A stretch of DNA of 64,000 bases, taken from an uncultured Kiritimatiellota bacterium. GTDB taxonomy: Bacteria > Verrucomicrobiota > Kiritimatiellia > RFP12 > UBA1067. The position numbers and the translations under genes are program-made. The notes beneath the pieces were generated by a model. That model saw only the letters and a list, made by a program, of their open reading frames with translations, made no database searches and was not told the origin of the DNA. How positions within the stretch are numbered: position 1 is the first letter of the stretch; every line of letters begins with the position of its first letter. Shown here one piece after another: positions 43,885-52,267 of this stretch. The DNA lies in NCBI GenBank assembly GCA_934635385.1, contig CAKTZI010000019.1, forward strand, positions 1-64,000, in the 5' to 3' direction.

Positions 43885-44556
43885 ATGAACGTCCTGATTG
43901 TCGAAGACGACCGCGCGCTGGCGGAGATGGTCGCGAAAGCCCTCGGCGAGAGCGGCTTCGCGACCGTGATTGCCGCCGACGGCGAGGAGGGGCTGCTCTG
44001 GCTCAAGGGCAACTCGTTCGACGCCGTCATCACGGACGTTATGATGCCGAAGATGGACGGCTTTGCGTTCGTGCGCGCGGTTCGTGCGGCGGGGCTGAAC
44101 GTGCCGGTGATCGTCCTCTCGGCCAAGGGCGCGGTGACGGATCGGATTCGCGGACTGGAGATCGGCGCCGACGACTATCTCGCCAAGCCGTTCTCGGTGT
44201 CGGAGCTTCTCGCGCGGCTGCAGGCCGTCCTGCGTCGCGCGTCGGGCCGGAGCGATCCGTCCGCGCTCGTCGTCGGCGAGCTGCGGCTCGACCTCCTGAC
44301 GCGGCGGCTCACGGTGCGTGGCGAGCCGGTCGACCTCCAGCCGCTGGAGATGAAGCTCGTCGAGTACCTGATGCGCAACCGGGGGCGCGTCGTGCCGCGC
44401 ATGACGATCCTGGAGCACGTCTGGGACTACTCGTTCGATCCGCACACGAATGTCGTCGAGACGCGCGTGAGCCGCCTGCGGGCGAAGCTCGGCGCGCGTT
44501 CCGACGGCCAGCCGTTCATCCGGACGGTCAAGGGGTTCGGCTATGCGATTGACTGA
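43885..44556 (+). CDS. OmpR/PhoB-family response regulator
   Basis: This 223-residue protein has a receiver domain with EDD at 7-9, phosphoacceptor Asp in AVITDVMMPKMDG (about residue 51) and Lys in YLAKPF. The C-terminal winged helix is DLQPLEMKLVEYLMRNRGRV...NVVETRVSRLRAKL...IRTVKGFGYAID. It overlaps the histidine kinase gene by 14 bases and follows the barrel gene closely, forming an operon. Confidence 0.93.
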   Translation: MNVLIVEDDRALAEMVAKALGESGFATVIAADGEEGLLWLKGNSFDAVITDVMMPKMDGFAFVRAVRAAGLNVPVIVLSAKGAVTDRIRGLEIGADDYLAKPFSVSELLARLQAVLRRASGRSDPSALVVGELRLDLLTRRLTVRGEPVDLQPLEMKLVEYLMRNRGRVVPRMTILEHVWDYSFDPHTNVVETRVSRLRAKLGARSDGQPFIRTVKGFGYAID

Positions 44557-45517
44557 CGGCTGGTTCCGCCGCGTGCGCTTCCGCCTCGCGGCGATCTTCA
44601 CGCTGTGCGTCGCGCTCGTCTCGGGCGCCGTCCTCCTCGGCGTCTACGCCGTCGAGGCGCATGGCGCGGCGCACCACATCTGCGAGGCGTTCGCGGCCGC
44701 GCCGGGCCATCTCGGCTTCGTGGACTACCATGTCGCGCACGTCGGGCGCCTCCTCCTTTGCGCGTGGCTCGTGCTGGTGGCGTGCGCGGCGCTGGCCGGC
44801 TACGTCTTCGCGCCGTTCATCACGCGCGCGGCGGACGAGGCGATGGAGAACCTCTCGCGGTCGGCGGACGCGATCGCGCACGACCTGAAGGCGCCGCTCA
44901 CGCGCCTCCGCCTGCGGTGCGAGATGGCGGTCGCGGACGACGGGCCGGATGCCGCGTTCGCGGCGGACGTGGCCGCCGACGTCGAGGCGATGCTGTCGCT
45001 CATCAACGCGCTGCTGGAGATCGCTCGTCTCGCGCGCGCCGGGGCGACGCGCGACGAGTCGGTCGACCTGTGCCGGCTTGTGCAGGAGGTCGAGGAGCTG
45101 TACCGTCCCGTCGCCGAGGGCGCCGGACTGGAGCTGTCCGTCTCGCGTCCCGTCGCGCCGCTCGTGCTGAAGGCGCATCGCGGCAAGCTGATGCAGGTCG
45201 TCGGCAATCTCGTGGACAACGCCTTCAAGTACACGCCGCGCGGCGGCAAGGTGTCCGTCTTGCTGCGCAAGGACGGCGCGTCGCTGCTGCTGGAGGTCGC
45301 CGACACTGGCGTCGGCATTCCCACCGAGGCGTTGCCGCACCTGTTCGAGAAGTTCTATCGCGGCAAGAACGCGGACGCGCCCGGCAACGGGCTGGGGCTC
45401 GCGCTGGCACAGACGATCGTCGAAGCCTACGGCGGCACGATCCGCGTCACGTCCGAACCGGAGCGCGGCAGCGTCTTCACCGTCCGTCTGCCGGTCATGG
45501 GGCGCGCGTCAGCGTAG
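44543..45517 (+). CDS. Sensor histidine kinase
   Basis: A 324-residue kinase with two membrane helices (about 13-35 and 68-92) and a short periplasmic loop of about 30 residues containing several His (HGAAHHICEAF, YHVAHVG). The HisKA phosphoacceptor is AIAHDLKAPLTRLR, and the ATPase boxes are NLVDNAFKY (N), VADTGVGIP (G1) and NGLGLALAQT (G2). The His-rich loop could bind metal (inference). Partner of the overlapping regulator gene. Confidence 0.93.
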   Translation: MRLTDGWFRRVRFRLAAIFTLCVALVSGAVLLGVYAVEAHGAAHHICEAFAAAPGHLGFVDYHVAHVGRLLLCAWLVLVACAALAGYVFAPFITRAADEAMENLSRSADAIAHDLKAPLTRLRLRCEMAVADDGPDAAFAADVAADVEAMLSLINALLEIARLARAGATRDESVDLCRLVQEVEELYRPVAEGAGLELSVSRPVAPLVLKAHRGKLMQVVGNLVDNAFKYTPRGGKVSVLLRKDGASLLLEVADTGVGIPTEALPHLFEKFYRGKNADAPGNGLGLALAQTIVEAYGGTIRVTSEPERGSVFTVRLPVMGRASA

Positions 45518-45700
45518 CGGAGGCGCCGTTCTCGTTCACGCAGGGCTTCAGCATGCAATCTCGTGGGGATACAATCTCGTGGGGACAGGCCCCTGAACGG
45601 TTCAGATACCCGAACGGTTGACGCTGTCTGCTTCGAGTTGTTGCTCGATTGGATGCCAGAAGTTAATGTCTTCCGTTGTCATGACACGGGCGGGCGGAAA
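45518..45700. other. Intergenic region with tandem CAATCTCGTGGGGA motif
   Basis: CAATCTCGTGGGGATA and CAATCTCGTGGGGACA stand in tandem at about 45556-45587. No gene is seen. A promoter cassette for the PIN gene follows. Confidence 0.4.
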
Positions 45701-45756
45701 TGTGGTATAATTCAGTCGTTCTTTCGCGTGGGTGCGGTTCGCCGTGCGCGCGTGGG
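45701..45756 (+). promoter_or_regulatory. Promoter-hairpin cassette A
   Basis: TGTGGTATAAT (hexamer 45706-45711) is preceded by ACACGGGCGGGCGGAAA and followed by GTTCTTTCGCGTGGG and a GTGCGG-TTCG-CCGTGC hairpin. The same cassette recurs at 46497, 46795, 47528 and (degenerate) 61055. A second box, CTATAAT (45771-45776), lies 16 bases before the PIN gene. Confidence 0.65.
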
Positions 45757-45792
45757 AATATGTCGCATTCTATAATTTTATGATAAGAAGAT

Positions 45793-46242
45793 ATGCGCGT
45801 CTATCTGGACAATTGCTGTTATAATCGTCCGTTTGATCCTCAAACGGATTTGTGCATCTGTCTGGAGACGATGGCGAAGATGCGTATACAGGCACTGATG
45901 AGATCTGGCGAGTGGGAGTATGTTTGGTCTGATATCCTCGTTCACGAAGTTGTGCAAAATCCATTTTTAGATCGGCGTGAAATTATTTTGGAATGGATGG
46001 ATCATGCTTCGGAATACGTTGAAATGACAGAAGAAGTCATTGCACGAGGCATCGAAATACAGAGGTACGGAATCAAGCCAAAGGATGCGCTTCATCTTGC
46101 GTCAGCGGAAAAGGCTGAATGTGATTTATTTTTCACGACAGACAAGGGGATTTTGAAGAAGCTGGAGTGCATTGGCGATGTTCAAATTGCAAATCCGGCG
46201 ACCTTTATGATTCAAGGAGGAGAAGATCATGACAATGAGTAG
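45793..46242 (+). CDS. PIN-domain protein (toxin)
   Basis: This 149-residue PIN domain has MRVYLDNCCYNRPF (Asp and the NRPF variant common in this subgroup), WSDILVHEVVQNPF (acidic residue), GIKPKDALHLASAEKAECDLF (Asp) and FTTDKGILKKLE. A ribonuclease toxin is likely. It overlaps the next small gene by 14 bases, so the partner comes after the toxin, the reverse of the usual order. Confidence 0.8.
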   Translation: MRVYLDNCCYNRPFDPQTDLCICLETMAKMRIQALMRSGEWEYVWSDILVHEVVQNPFLDRREIILEWMDHASEYVEMTEEVIARGIEIQRYGIKPKDALHLASAEKAECDLFFTTDKGILKKLECIGDVQIANPATFMIQGGEDHDNE

Positions 46243-46465
46243 CAACACGCCTTGCGATGTTGAATTAGGGTCTCGCTGTTTCTGCATCTTGGCACGAGAG
46301 GTTGGCCCTGTTGATGCGGAGCGGTTCATCGCTTATGTCAATCGCGAGCGAATGGACTACACGAAATGGCAGGAAACGCTTTTCGCAGGCCAGACAATTG
46401 AAGAGCTTGCCGCTGATGCAAGGGCGACGGCGGCGCGTGTGCGTCGCCAAAGGGCCATGGCTTGA
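46229..46465 (+). CDS. Putative antitoxin partner of the PIN protein
   Basis: A 78-residue protein, Met-Thr start at 46229 after AAGGAGG, overlapping the PIN gene. It is acidic in the middle (IEELAADARATAARVRRQRA) with a helical C-terminus. Assigned as antitoxin from position and size only. Confidence 0.6.
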   Translation: MTMSSNTPCDVELGSRCFCILAREVGPVDAERFIAYVNRERMDYTKWQETLFAGQTIEELAADARATAARVRRQRAMA

Positions 46466-46496
46466 GGCGTAGAAAGCTTTTCGCCTTATGTTCCGC

Positions 46497-46560
46497 TTCA
46501 GTTGTTCTTTCGCGTGGGATCGGTTCGCTGTGTGCGCGAGAGAGGCAGATAGAGTTCGAG
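46497..46560 (+). promoter_or_regulatory. Promoter-hairpin cassette B (degenerate -10) with second palindrome
   Basis: TTCAGTTGTTCTTTCGCGTG and the TTCG-capped hairpin region are conserved, but the expected TATAAT position is not. It continues with AGAGTTCGAGAACTGATTCG, which contains GTTC-GA-GAAC and is shared with cassette D. Confidence 0.5.
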
Positions 46561-46588
46561 AACTGATTCGGGTGTCAAGTGAAACGTG

Positions 46589-46753
46589 ATGCGCCCGCTT
46601 GCACCAGAGCAGTATGCCAAACGACAAGGACGTCGCAACATGGCGAATCTACCGTATGTCGAGAAGGTTCAGTGCGTTATTGAAATGCAAAAACGCATGG
46701 TTCCGATTTATGCCAGACGCGGAATCGTGATTAAGCCGTGGCCTGCAATTTGA
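46589..46753 (+). CDS. Small 54-residue protein
   Basis: ATG at 46589 gives MRPLAPEQYAKRQGRRNM..., then NLPYVEKVQCVIEMQKRMVP and a short basic/aromatic tail to TGA 46751-46753. It lies behind promoter cassette B. The composition (helical, with an EKV..VIEMQKR pattern) looks like a real small protein rather than chance, possibly part of a toxin-antitoxin set. No clear ribosome-binding site. Confidence 0.4.
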   Translation: MRPLAPEQYAKRQGRRNMANLPYVEKVQCVIEMQKRMVPIYARRGIVIKPWPAI

Positions 46754-46791
46754 TGTGTTGAATCCTGCCGCGACACGGGCGGAAGGAAATA

Positions 46792-46852
46792 TGGTATACT
46801 TCAATTGTTCTTTCGCGTGGGTGCGGTTCGCCGTGCGCGCGCGAGGGGAGGA
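46792..46852 (+). promoter_or_regulatory. Promoter-hairpin cassette C
   Basis: TGGTATACT (hexamer 46795-46800), then TTGTTCTTTCGCGTGGGTGC and a GTGCGG-TTCG-CCGTGC hairpin. A strong GGGGAGGAGG site precedes ATG at 46860. Confidence 0.65.
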
Positions 46853-46859
46853 GGCCATC

Positions 46860-47195
46860 ATGAGCAACCGAGAGTTAGATCGTCGAATAGAGTATCTTGT
46901 GACTTGCGTGGGAGATTTTGCTGCGCAGCATGCCATGATGCCGTCCGAAGCGTATCTCTTCCTCGAAAAGCATCATGGGCTTGATTTCCTTTCCGAGTAC
47001 TATGATGTTGAACATTCGCAGTCGATTCAGACGGCGGTTGATGACATGACGGAGGTCTGCTGTCGGCATGGGGGTGTGATAGCAAGACCCTTTATCATGG
47101 AAGTAACGAGGCGTTTGAAGTCCCTGTCTTGTCGAAATGTAGAAACTGACGACGCAGTATTCGTTTCATACGCGAGAGGCCTTGCGGCTACTTAA
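46860..47195 (+). CDS. DUF3791-domain protein with short C-terminal extension
   Basis: A 111-residue protein. Residues about 10-75 fit DUF3791 (YLVTCVGDFAAQHAMMPSEA, FLSEYYDVEHSQSIQTAVDD). The rest (HGGVIARPFIMEVTRRLK) vaguely resembles the start of DUF3990-type partners and may be a truncated fusion. DUF3791/DUF3990 genes occur as small toxin-antitoxin-like or mobile-gene modules; function unproven. Own promoter cassette, followed after 17 bases by another small gene. Confidence 0.6.
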   Translation: MSNRELDRRIEYLVTCVGDFAAQHAMMPSEAYLFLEKHHGLDFLSEYYDVEHSQSIQTAVDDMTEVCCRHGGVIARPFIMEVTRRLKSLSCRNVETDDAVFVSYARGLAAT

Positions 47196-47212
47196 GTTCC
47201 GAGAGGTGCGTT

Positions 47213-47419
47213 ATGTCTGATCTTCAGAAGCAGATGATAGAGTTATCGACGATAGACTTGGTTCATGCGGTCGTAATTGCCAGAAAGGTCTCTCCGGCGG
47301 AAGCGATGGGGATTGTCTACAAGTCGTCGTTCTTTAAACTGCTTCAAGATCCTGAAACCGGGCTTTACCGTGAATCTAAGGCCTATCTCTTGAAGCGGTT
47401 CAATCAGGAGTTTGCATAA
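47213..47419 (+). CDS. Small helical protein of a DUF3791/DUF3990-type module
   Basis: This 68-residue protein starts after GAGAGGTG. The C-terminal pattern (LLQDPETGLYRESKAYLLKR) is the type seen in small genes that accompany DUF3791/DUF3990 proteins. Role unknown. Confidence 0.5.
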   Translation: MSDLQKQMIELSTIDLVHAVVIARKVSPAEAMGIVYKSSFFKLLQDPETGLYRESKAYLLKRFNQEFA

Positions 47420-47524
47420 GACGAATCACGGATTCCCGAAATCGAATTGGGTATGTACGTCGGTTGACATCGACTGGCCAGTTTGATTCGCTGAATGCCG
47501 CCGCGACACGGGCGGGCGGAAATG

Positions 47525-47585
47525 TGGTATAATTCGGTTGTTCTTTCGTGTGGGCGCGGTTCGCCATGCGCGCGCGAGGGGCAGA
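47525..47585 (+). promoter_or_regulatory. Promoter-hairpin cassette D
   Basis: TGTGGTATAAT (hexamer 47528-47533) with the same upstream CGACACGGGCGGGCGGAAA and downstream TTCG-capped hairpin as cassettes A and C. It is followed by the palindrome AGTTCGAGAACT. No gene starts for about 330 bases. Confidence 0.65.
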
Positions 47586-47830
47586 ATAGAGTTCGAGAAC
47601 TGATTCGGGCGTCAAGCGACTTCGTGTGCGCCGACATCCGTTTCCACCCTTGGACACCGTAATCAATTTGCAACTGCAAAGCGATCGTCGCGAGAAACCT
47701 GAGAAATTTCTAAAGAGGCGATACTTAGCAGGAAGCGCAAGTGCGCTTCCTCTCTTCGTATTTCTCTTATGGCAATCTCAGGGCCTCTCGCGAAATGCAA
47801 AGGGAGGCTTTCTTTTTGTGTCAGATTGCC
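47586..47830 (+). ncRNA. Long leader or small RNA with alternative hairpins and an intrinsic terminator-like end
   Basis: No open frame is credible here. Seen are GGAAGCGCA-AG-TGCGCTTCC (47731-47750), GAGAAAT/ATTTCTC and CCTGAGA/TCTCAGG pairings that overlap each other, and GCCTCTC/GGGAGGC followed by TTTCTTTTT (about 47783-47818), which reads as a Rho-independent terminator. Transcripts from cassette D would either end here as a small RNA of about 280 nt or read into the CARF-like gene. Confidence 0.5.
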
Positions 47831-47915
47831 AAGCGGTGCGTAAGGGATGCGCCGTCTGGAACGCCGCCGAGCGGAAGTCGCATCACACAGGGGCGGCAAG
47901 GTAGAGACTGACAGG

Positions 47916-49073
47916 ATGGTGAGGATGAAGACTGGGCAAATCCTGAAACGGACTGTTCTTGTTGCGGGTATGGGGACATCGCCCGCCGTCTTGACCGAGA
48001 CCGTATGGGCGTTGGCACACCAAAAGCCATCGGTTGTGCCAGACGAGATCGTCGTGTTGACGACGAGACCGGGCAAGGACAAGTTGTGCCACGAGATCTT
48101 TGAGGGCCGGCCGAACGTATGGGAACGGATGTGTGAGTCGTTGCGTAACGAAAAGATTGACATAGAGGGCAGACTGGTCTTCGGAGACACGTCCATACGC
48201 GTGATGCCCGATGCGCAAGGAAATGGCATCGACGATCTCCGTTCTGTTGAAGATAATCTAAGGGCTGCCGATTTCATGCTCCAGCAGTTGCGCCAGTATA
48301 CGGAATCGTCTGACACGGTGGTTCTTGCATCCATTGCAGGAGGACGCAAGACGATGAGTGCTTTGCTTTTTTCGAGCATGACGCTCTTGGGGCGCGAAGA
48401 TGACAAGGTGTTTCACGTTTTGCTGCCTTCAGAATTTGAGGGTGGCGTCGAGCCTCCGATGTTCTATCCCGTTGGAGGCGTCACCTATGTCAATCGGCTG
48501 ACTGGCAAGAAGTATAAGGGCGACAGCTTCCGCAGTGAGCTATTTGAAGTCCCCTTTGTCCGCATGCGTGGCTGGTATCTGGAGAAGTTCAAGTCGATTC
48601 CACCATCCTATCGCACACTTGTCTCAAGGCTTCAGACGGTTGCGCCGCCGGCGGTGTCCTACCCAGAGATCGAGATTGATGCCTGGAATGGATGGGTGAC
48701 ACTCAATGGACAGCAGGTAGCCATGAGCCGTCCATGCTTTGCCTTGTTGATTTGGTTGGCGAGTGGGGGTGAGGCGCGCGACTGCCATTCTCGATTGCTG
48801 ACGGCCCATAGGGCGAGAGGCGTGGGCAGATGCGATTGGTTGGCATCCTTTCAGGACAGCCCGCTTTTTAACAACGAATCCGACACCGAGGATGTCTACA
48901 AGACGATGTCATATTTGCGCACTAAATTGAAAAACGCCGGGTTTTCGGATGTCGAGTCGCTTGTTCCGCAACGTGGCAAAGCCGTGATGTTCCCAATTTC
49001 ACGTATCAAATGGCGGAATGTTCAGAGATTCGTGGATATCTGCGGATGTCTTTTATCACGAAAGGAGGGCTGA
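47916..49073 (+). CDS. Cas_NE0113-like (CARF/ring-nuclease family) protein with C-terminal winged helix
   Basis: A 385-residue protein. The N-terminal half matches the Cas_NE0113 / TIGR02584 pattern: TVLVAGMGTSPAVLTETVWA, PDEIVVLTTRPGKDKL, VVLASIAGGRKTMSALLF. Members of this CARF group bind or cleave cyclic oligoadenylate in type III CRISPR immunity. Residues about 265-385 look like a winged helix (EIDAWNGWVTLNGQQVAMSR, TMSYLRTKLKNAGF). No cas genes or CRISPR array are in the window. It may be a nucleotide-responsive regulator of the following operon. Start uncertain (47916 or 47925). Confidence 0.7.
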   Translation: MVRMKTGQILKRTVLVAGMGTSPAVLTETVWALAHQKPSVVPDEIVVLTTRPGKDKLCHEIFEGRPNVWERMCESLRNEKIDIEGRLVFGDTSIRVMPDAQGNGIDDLRSVEDNLRAADFMLQQLRQYTESSDTVVLASIAGGRKTMSALLFSSMTLLGREDDKVFHVLLPSEFEGGVEPPMFYPVGGVTYVNRLTGKKYKGDSFRSELFEVPFVRMRGWYLEKFKSIPPSYRTLVSRLQTVAPPAVSYPEIEIDAWNGWVTLNGQQVAMSRPCFALLIWLASGGEARDCHSRLLTAHRARGVGRCDWLASFQDSPLFNNESDTEDVYKTMSYLRTKLKNAGFSDVESLVPQRGKAVMFPISRIKWRNVQRFVDICGCLLSRKEG

Positions 49074-49077
49074 AATG

Positions 49078-49086
49078 TGGTATCCT
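49078..49086 (+). promoter_or_regulatory. Extended -10 promoter of the defence-like operon
   Basis: TGTGGTATCCT (hexamer 49081-49086), right after the CARF-like gene; AAGGAGG follows before ATG at 49142. Confidence 0.55.
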
Positions 49087-49141
49087 ATTCGCCGTCATGC
49101 GGAGATCAGGCCTGAAGCCGCCTTTCAAGGAGGACGCGCCC

Positions 49142-50998
49142 ATGTCTGACACAATCCGAATTCAGATGGTTTTGGACAAGGTACAGGTTTTTCTTGAGCA
49201 GTGGCTTGACAGCCACCTCAAACGCATCTACCAGAATGACTTCTGGCAGATGGCGGTTCTCAATGCCTTGACCGTAGAACAGCGAGAGGAAGTCGAGGAA
49301 AGCGGCGCCAAGGCTCTTGCGGAACTTGACTTGGCTATGTTGATTGCCGTTTTCCTCGGCAACTTCAGGGCGTTGCGGAAATCGGCTCATGTCGATTCGG
49401 AATTGACGGACATGGCGAAGCATGTGAAGAAAATCAGGAATCTTTATGCGCATCGGAACGCCAAGACGATTCGAAAGCCAGATTCCCAAAAGGTCAAGTA
49501 CCACATTGACACGTTGAAGCACTTCCTTGAAGAACTTGGTGCGGATGCTCCGTTGCTTCGGGAGGTTGATCAGCTTTACACGGCAATTGCTCCGGACAGC
49601 GCAAAGCCTTTGCCGGTTCAGAGGGGCGTGATGCGAGGACTCAATGAAATTAAGATCAGCGTGTCCGCCGGATCCATTCGCCAACAAGGCGTGTCAAAGA
49701 TTATGGAGAAGTCAAATATGTCAGTGCCGAGTAAAACGAAATTGCCGATTCCTGCGGCTGACAGTCATTACCCGTTCGCGCAGGTCGAGAAGTGGTGTCA
49801 GACGATCAACTTTGCGAGGCAGATGTATGAGGAGGTCTTCTCGCAGGAGGCGAAAATCGTGGATGGAAAACATCGGGAGAATTCCTCTGTCAAGGGCCGG
49901 GGCAACTGGGATTACCTCATCGTGATGCCGTTTTCCGGCACGGCCGACAAGGCGCTGCAGTCGACGGAACTAATGTGGAACTGCCCCGATTCAACTCCGC
50001 ATTGTGAAGCGGGGCACATTGTGTGGGAATTCCCGTACTGCGCTGAGTTGCCCAAGCCGAAAGTGGAGAAGTTTTATTCAGCGGGATATGTTCCATCGAC
50101 GTTTGATGATTACATCGAGGCGTGCCACGGGACGGAATATCGGCCAGATGCCAACCGTGTGAACAACAATCTCCATGCGGTGACGCACGATACCCATTGG
50201 TATTTGGGCACTTACTTTCCGCGCAGCTTTGTAGAGTCGTTCTGCATTTATGATTATGTGCTGTCCCACTGTCTTGATGAAGTTCGAGCGGGAAAGGACA
50301 CGCTGACAATCTGCGATGTCGGAATCGGTTCGGGCGGCGCAACGTATGGCCTGATCTGGGCGTTGCGCAAGAGGCTGCATGGAGATGCGTCATTCAAGAA
50401 GATCAAAGTGTACGGTTTTGATGGAAATGCCCCTGCATTGCGGTTGTTCGAGAAAATGAAGGGCGTCATGTCGGATGCATGGCCAATTGAGTATGAGTTC
50501 GTCACGAAACAAGCACATTTTAGCGAGGGCTGCATTCTGAATCAAGAAGCCGTTGCGGAGAAAGCTGATTTCGTCATCGCCTCAAAATGCTTGCAGGAGC
50601 TGGTTCGCGGGATAATGGGGTTAGAGAGCATTTACAAGACATTCTTGGCAGATGCCCAAAATGTTATTTCTGATAGCGGACTGATTTCCGTTGTGGAGAT
50701 TTCTGCCACGGAAAGAATGTCTGCATTGAACAAGGCATTTGCCGATATTGGGAGAGGGCGAGCCATTTTAGTGCCACGGGCAAGCAGTGGCGTTGGTTGT
50801 GTCGAAGAAAAATGCTTTGAAATACTCTCGACAAGAATCGCAAATCCCATCCACGAGAGCATCCTCTTTGCTGTGGCCGGTGCTGAAGCGCTTTTGGCAA
50901 AGTTTCCGCCATGGGTGTCAGAGACATGCTTGGCTATGAGCGGTGTCGATGCCGATTCTGAATTTGAAGAAACAACTCATGAAAGGAGCAGACAATGA
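49142..50998 (+). CDS. Swt1-type HEPN domain fused to a methyltransferase-like domain
   Basis: A 618-residue protein. Residues about 15-135 resemble Swt1/HEPN domains, with the RNase motif Arg-Asn-x3-His in KKIRNLYAHRNAK (R99, H104). Residues about 255-600 form a Rossmann methyltransferase-like domain with motif I TICDVGIGSGGATYG (about 388-402), VYGFDGNAPALRLFEK and ADFVIASKCLQELVRG. HEPN proteins often act as toxin RNases in immunity; a SAM-binding half is unusual. It overlaps the helicase gene by ATGA. I infer RNA (or possibly DNA) targeting or modification. Confidence 0.7.
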   Translation: MSDTIRIQMVLDKVQVFLEQWLDSHLKRIYQNDFWQMAVLNALTVEQREEVEESGAKALAELDLAMLIAVFLGNFRALRKSAHVDSELTDMAKHVKKIRNLYAHRNAKTIRKPDSQKVKYHIDTLKHFLEELGADAPLLREVDQLYTAIAPDSAKPLPVQRGVMRGLNEIKISVSAGSIRQQGVSKIMEKSNMSVPSKTKLPIPAADSHYPFAQVEKWCQTINFARQMYEEVFSQEAKIVDGKHRENSSVKGRGNWDYLIVMPFSGTADKALQSTELMWNCPDSTPHCEAGHIVWEFPYCAELPKPKVEKFYSAGYVPSTFDDYIEACHGTEYRPDANRVNNNLHAVTHDTHWYLGTYFPRSFVESFCIYDYVLSHCLDEVRAGKDTLTICDVGIGSGGATYGLIWALRKRLHGDASFKKIKVYGFDGNAPALRLFEKMKGVMSDAWPIEYEFVTKQAHFSEGCILNQEAVAEKADFVIASKCLQELVRGIMGLESIYKTFLADAQNVISDSGLISVVEISATERMSALNKAFADIGRGRAILVPRASSGVGCVEEKCFEILSTRIANPIHESILFAVAGAEALLAKFPPWVSETCLAMSGVDADSEFEETTHERSRQ

Positions 50999-52248
50999 AT
51001 CCTATCTACGTAGAAGTCGGAAAACTTGATCTGAATCAGGAAGCGATCTACAATCTGAAACTGGATTCAAAATTCATCGTACGCGGATGTGCAGGAAGCG
51101 GAAAAACGTCATTGGCGCTCTTGCGCATGAAACAACTGCTGGCGAGTGAAACCGAAACGGGTGTGACGCCGTTTTATTATGTCTCATTTGTGCGGGAGCT
51201 CGTTGAGTGTATGCGCAAGGAGATTGCTCGTCTTCCTGACGGAAAACCCGAGTTCAATGATTATGCCATAACATACGAGAACTGGGCTCGAGGAGAGATT
51301 TCGGACTGGATGAAGAAGGAGTTTGGAATTCATCCTCGTTCAACGATGTACAAAGAGCCTTATACGGTCAATGTCAAAGGCCAAATGTATTCAAGACAAG
51401 ACATTAAGGTTAATCCTCAACCGGACTATCTGTTTGTTGATGAGTGTCAAGATCTTGACATGGAGGCGGTTGATTCACTGATGAAAGGTGCGCAGAAAGG
51501 CATTAGTTTCTATGGAGACGATGGCCAGCAGATTATGGCGTGGGGCCACCGCTGCCCTGTCTCTCTTATGGACATTCGTGAGAAATACGGGTTGTTGATA
51601 CATGACCTGATCTTCAACTATCGTCTTCCCAAGGAGATAGCCTTGTTTGCAGAGCAGCTTGGCGGTCGACCTGATTTATCGCGGCATTGCAAAAGTCCGT
51701 ATCATGAAAAGCCGTTCTTGATCAAGGTGTCGAATCGAGAAGACGCTTACGCATATATGAAGAATCGAATCTTGAATATCGGGTTGCAGGATGTGGGAAT
51801 CGCATTCCCGACAAACGAGGAGGTTCGCGATGGCTGTAAGGCGCTGGGGCGCATTCTTGGCTCTAAAAGAGTTTCAGGATCTTGGAACATCAAAAAATCG
51901 CAAGGCAGCCCGAATGATTATGGCTCCCTCGAAGAGACGCAAGTCAAGGTAATGACCTATCAGAAGATCAAGGGGCAGCAGTTCGAGACGGTCTTCCTGT
52001 TTGTGTCTGGTGAACTATCGCCAGAGATGATTAGGCGGTTTTATGTCGGCGTGACGCGAGCCGAGCGCTTTCTTTATGTGCTGTACGCCGATCCGATGCC
52101 ATCGGCTCTCAGACAGATTCCGACGGATCTCTATAGCACGACGGACGAAGTTGGCGATTTCAAAGACCTTTACATCAAACCGAAGACGCAGGATGAAATA
52201 CTTGATGCGATGCTTGATGAAAAGTCGGACGTCGATGTCGGTTTTTGA
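50995..52248 (+). CDS. UvrD/Rep-type SF1 helicase, compact form
   Basis: A 417-residue protein, much shorter than UvrD, keeping the core motifs: Q/Walker A VRGCAGSGKTSLALL (31-38), Walker B YLFVDECQDLD, motif III FYGDDGQQIM, motif IV NYRLPKEI, VKVMTYQKIKGQQFETVFLF and motif VI RRFYVGVTRAERFLYV. It lacks the large 1B/2B inserts. Coupled to the HEPN-methyltransferase gene by a four-base overlap. Short SF1 ATPases of this kind recur in phage-defence operons. Confidence 0.85.
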   Translation: MNPIYVEVGKLDLNQEAIYNLKLDSKFIVRGCAGSGKTSLALLRMKQLLASETETGVTPFYYVSFVRELVECMRKEIARLPDGKPEFNDYAITYENWARGEISDWMKKEFGIHPRSTMYKEPYTVNVKGQMYSRQDIKVNPQPDYLFVDECQDLDMEAVDSLMKGAQKGISFYGDDGQQIMAWGHRCPVSLMDIREKYGLLIHDLIFNYRLPKEIALFAEQLGGRPDLSRHCKSPYHEKPFLIKVSNREDAYAYMKNRILNIGLQDVGIAFPTNEEVRDGCKALGRILGSKRVSGSWNIKKSQGSPNDYGSLEETQVKVMTYQKIKGQQFETVFLFVSGELSPEMIRRFYVGVTRAERFLYVLYADPMPSALRQIPTDLYSTTDEVGDFKDLYIKPKTQDEILDAMLDEKSDVDVGF

Positions 52249-52267
52249 AGTGAAGGTGAGATGCCTT

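Noticed and set aside
45701..47600. Integron cassette array
   Set aside because: No integrase and no attC-like bottom-strand hairpins with conserved R/L boxes; the repeated part is a promoter with a transcribed hairpin.
47400..49100. CRISPR array next to the Cas_NE0113-like gene
   Set aside because: No regularly spaced identical repeats with unique spacers occur here or elsewhere in the window; the repeats present are promoter cassettes and hairpins.
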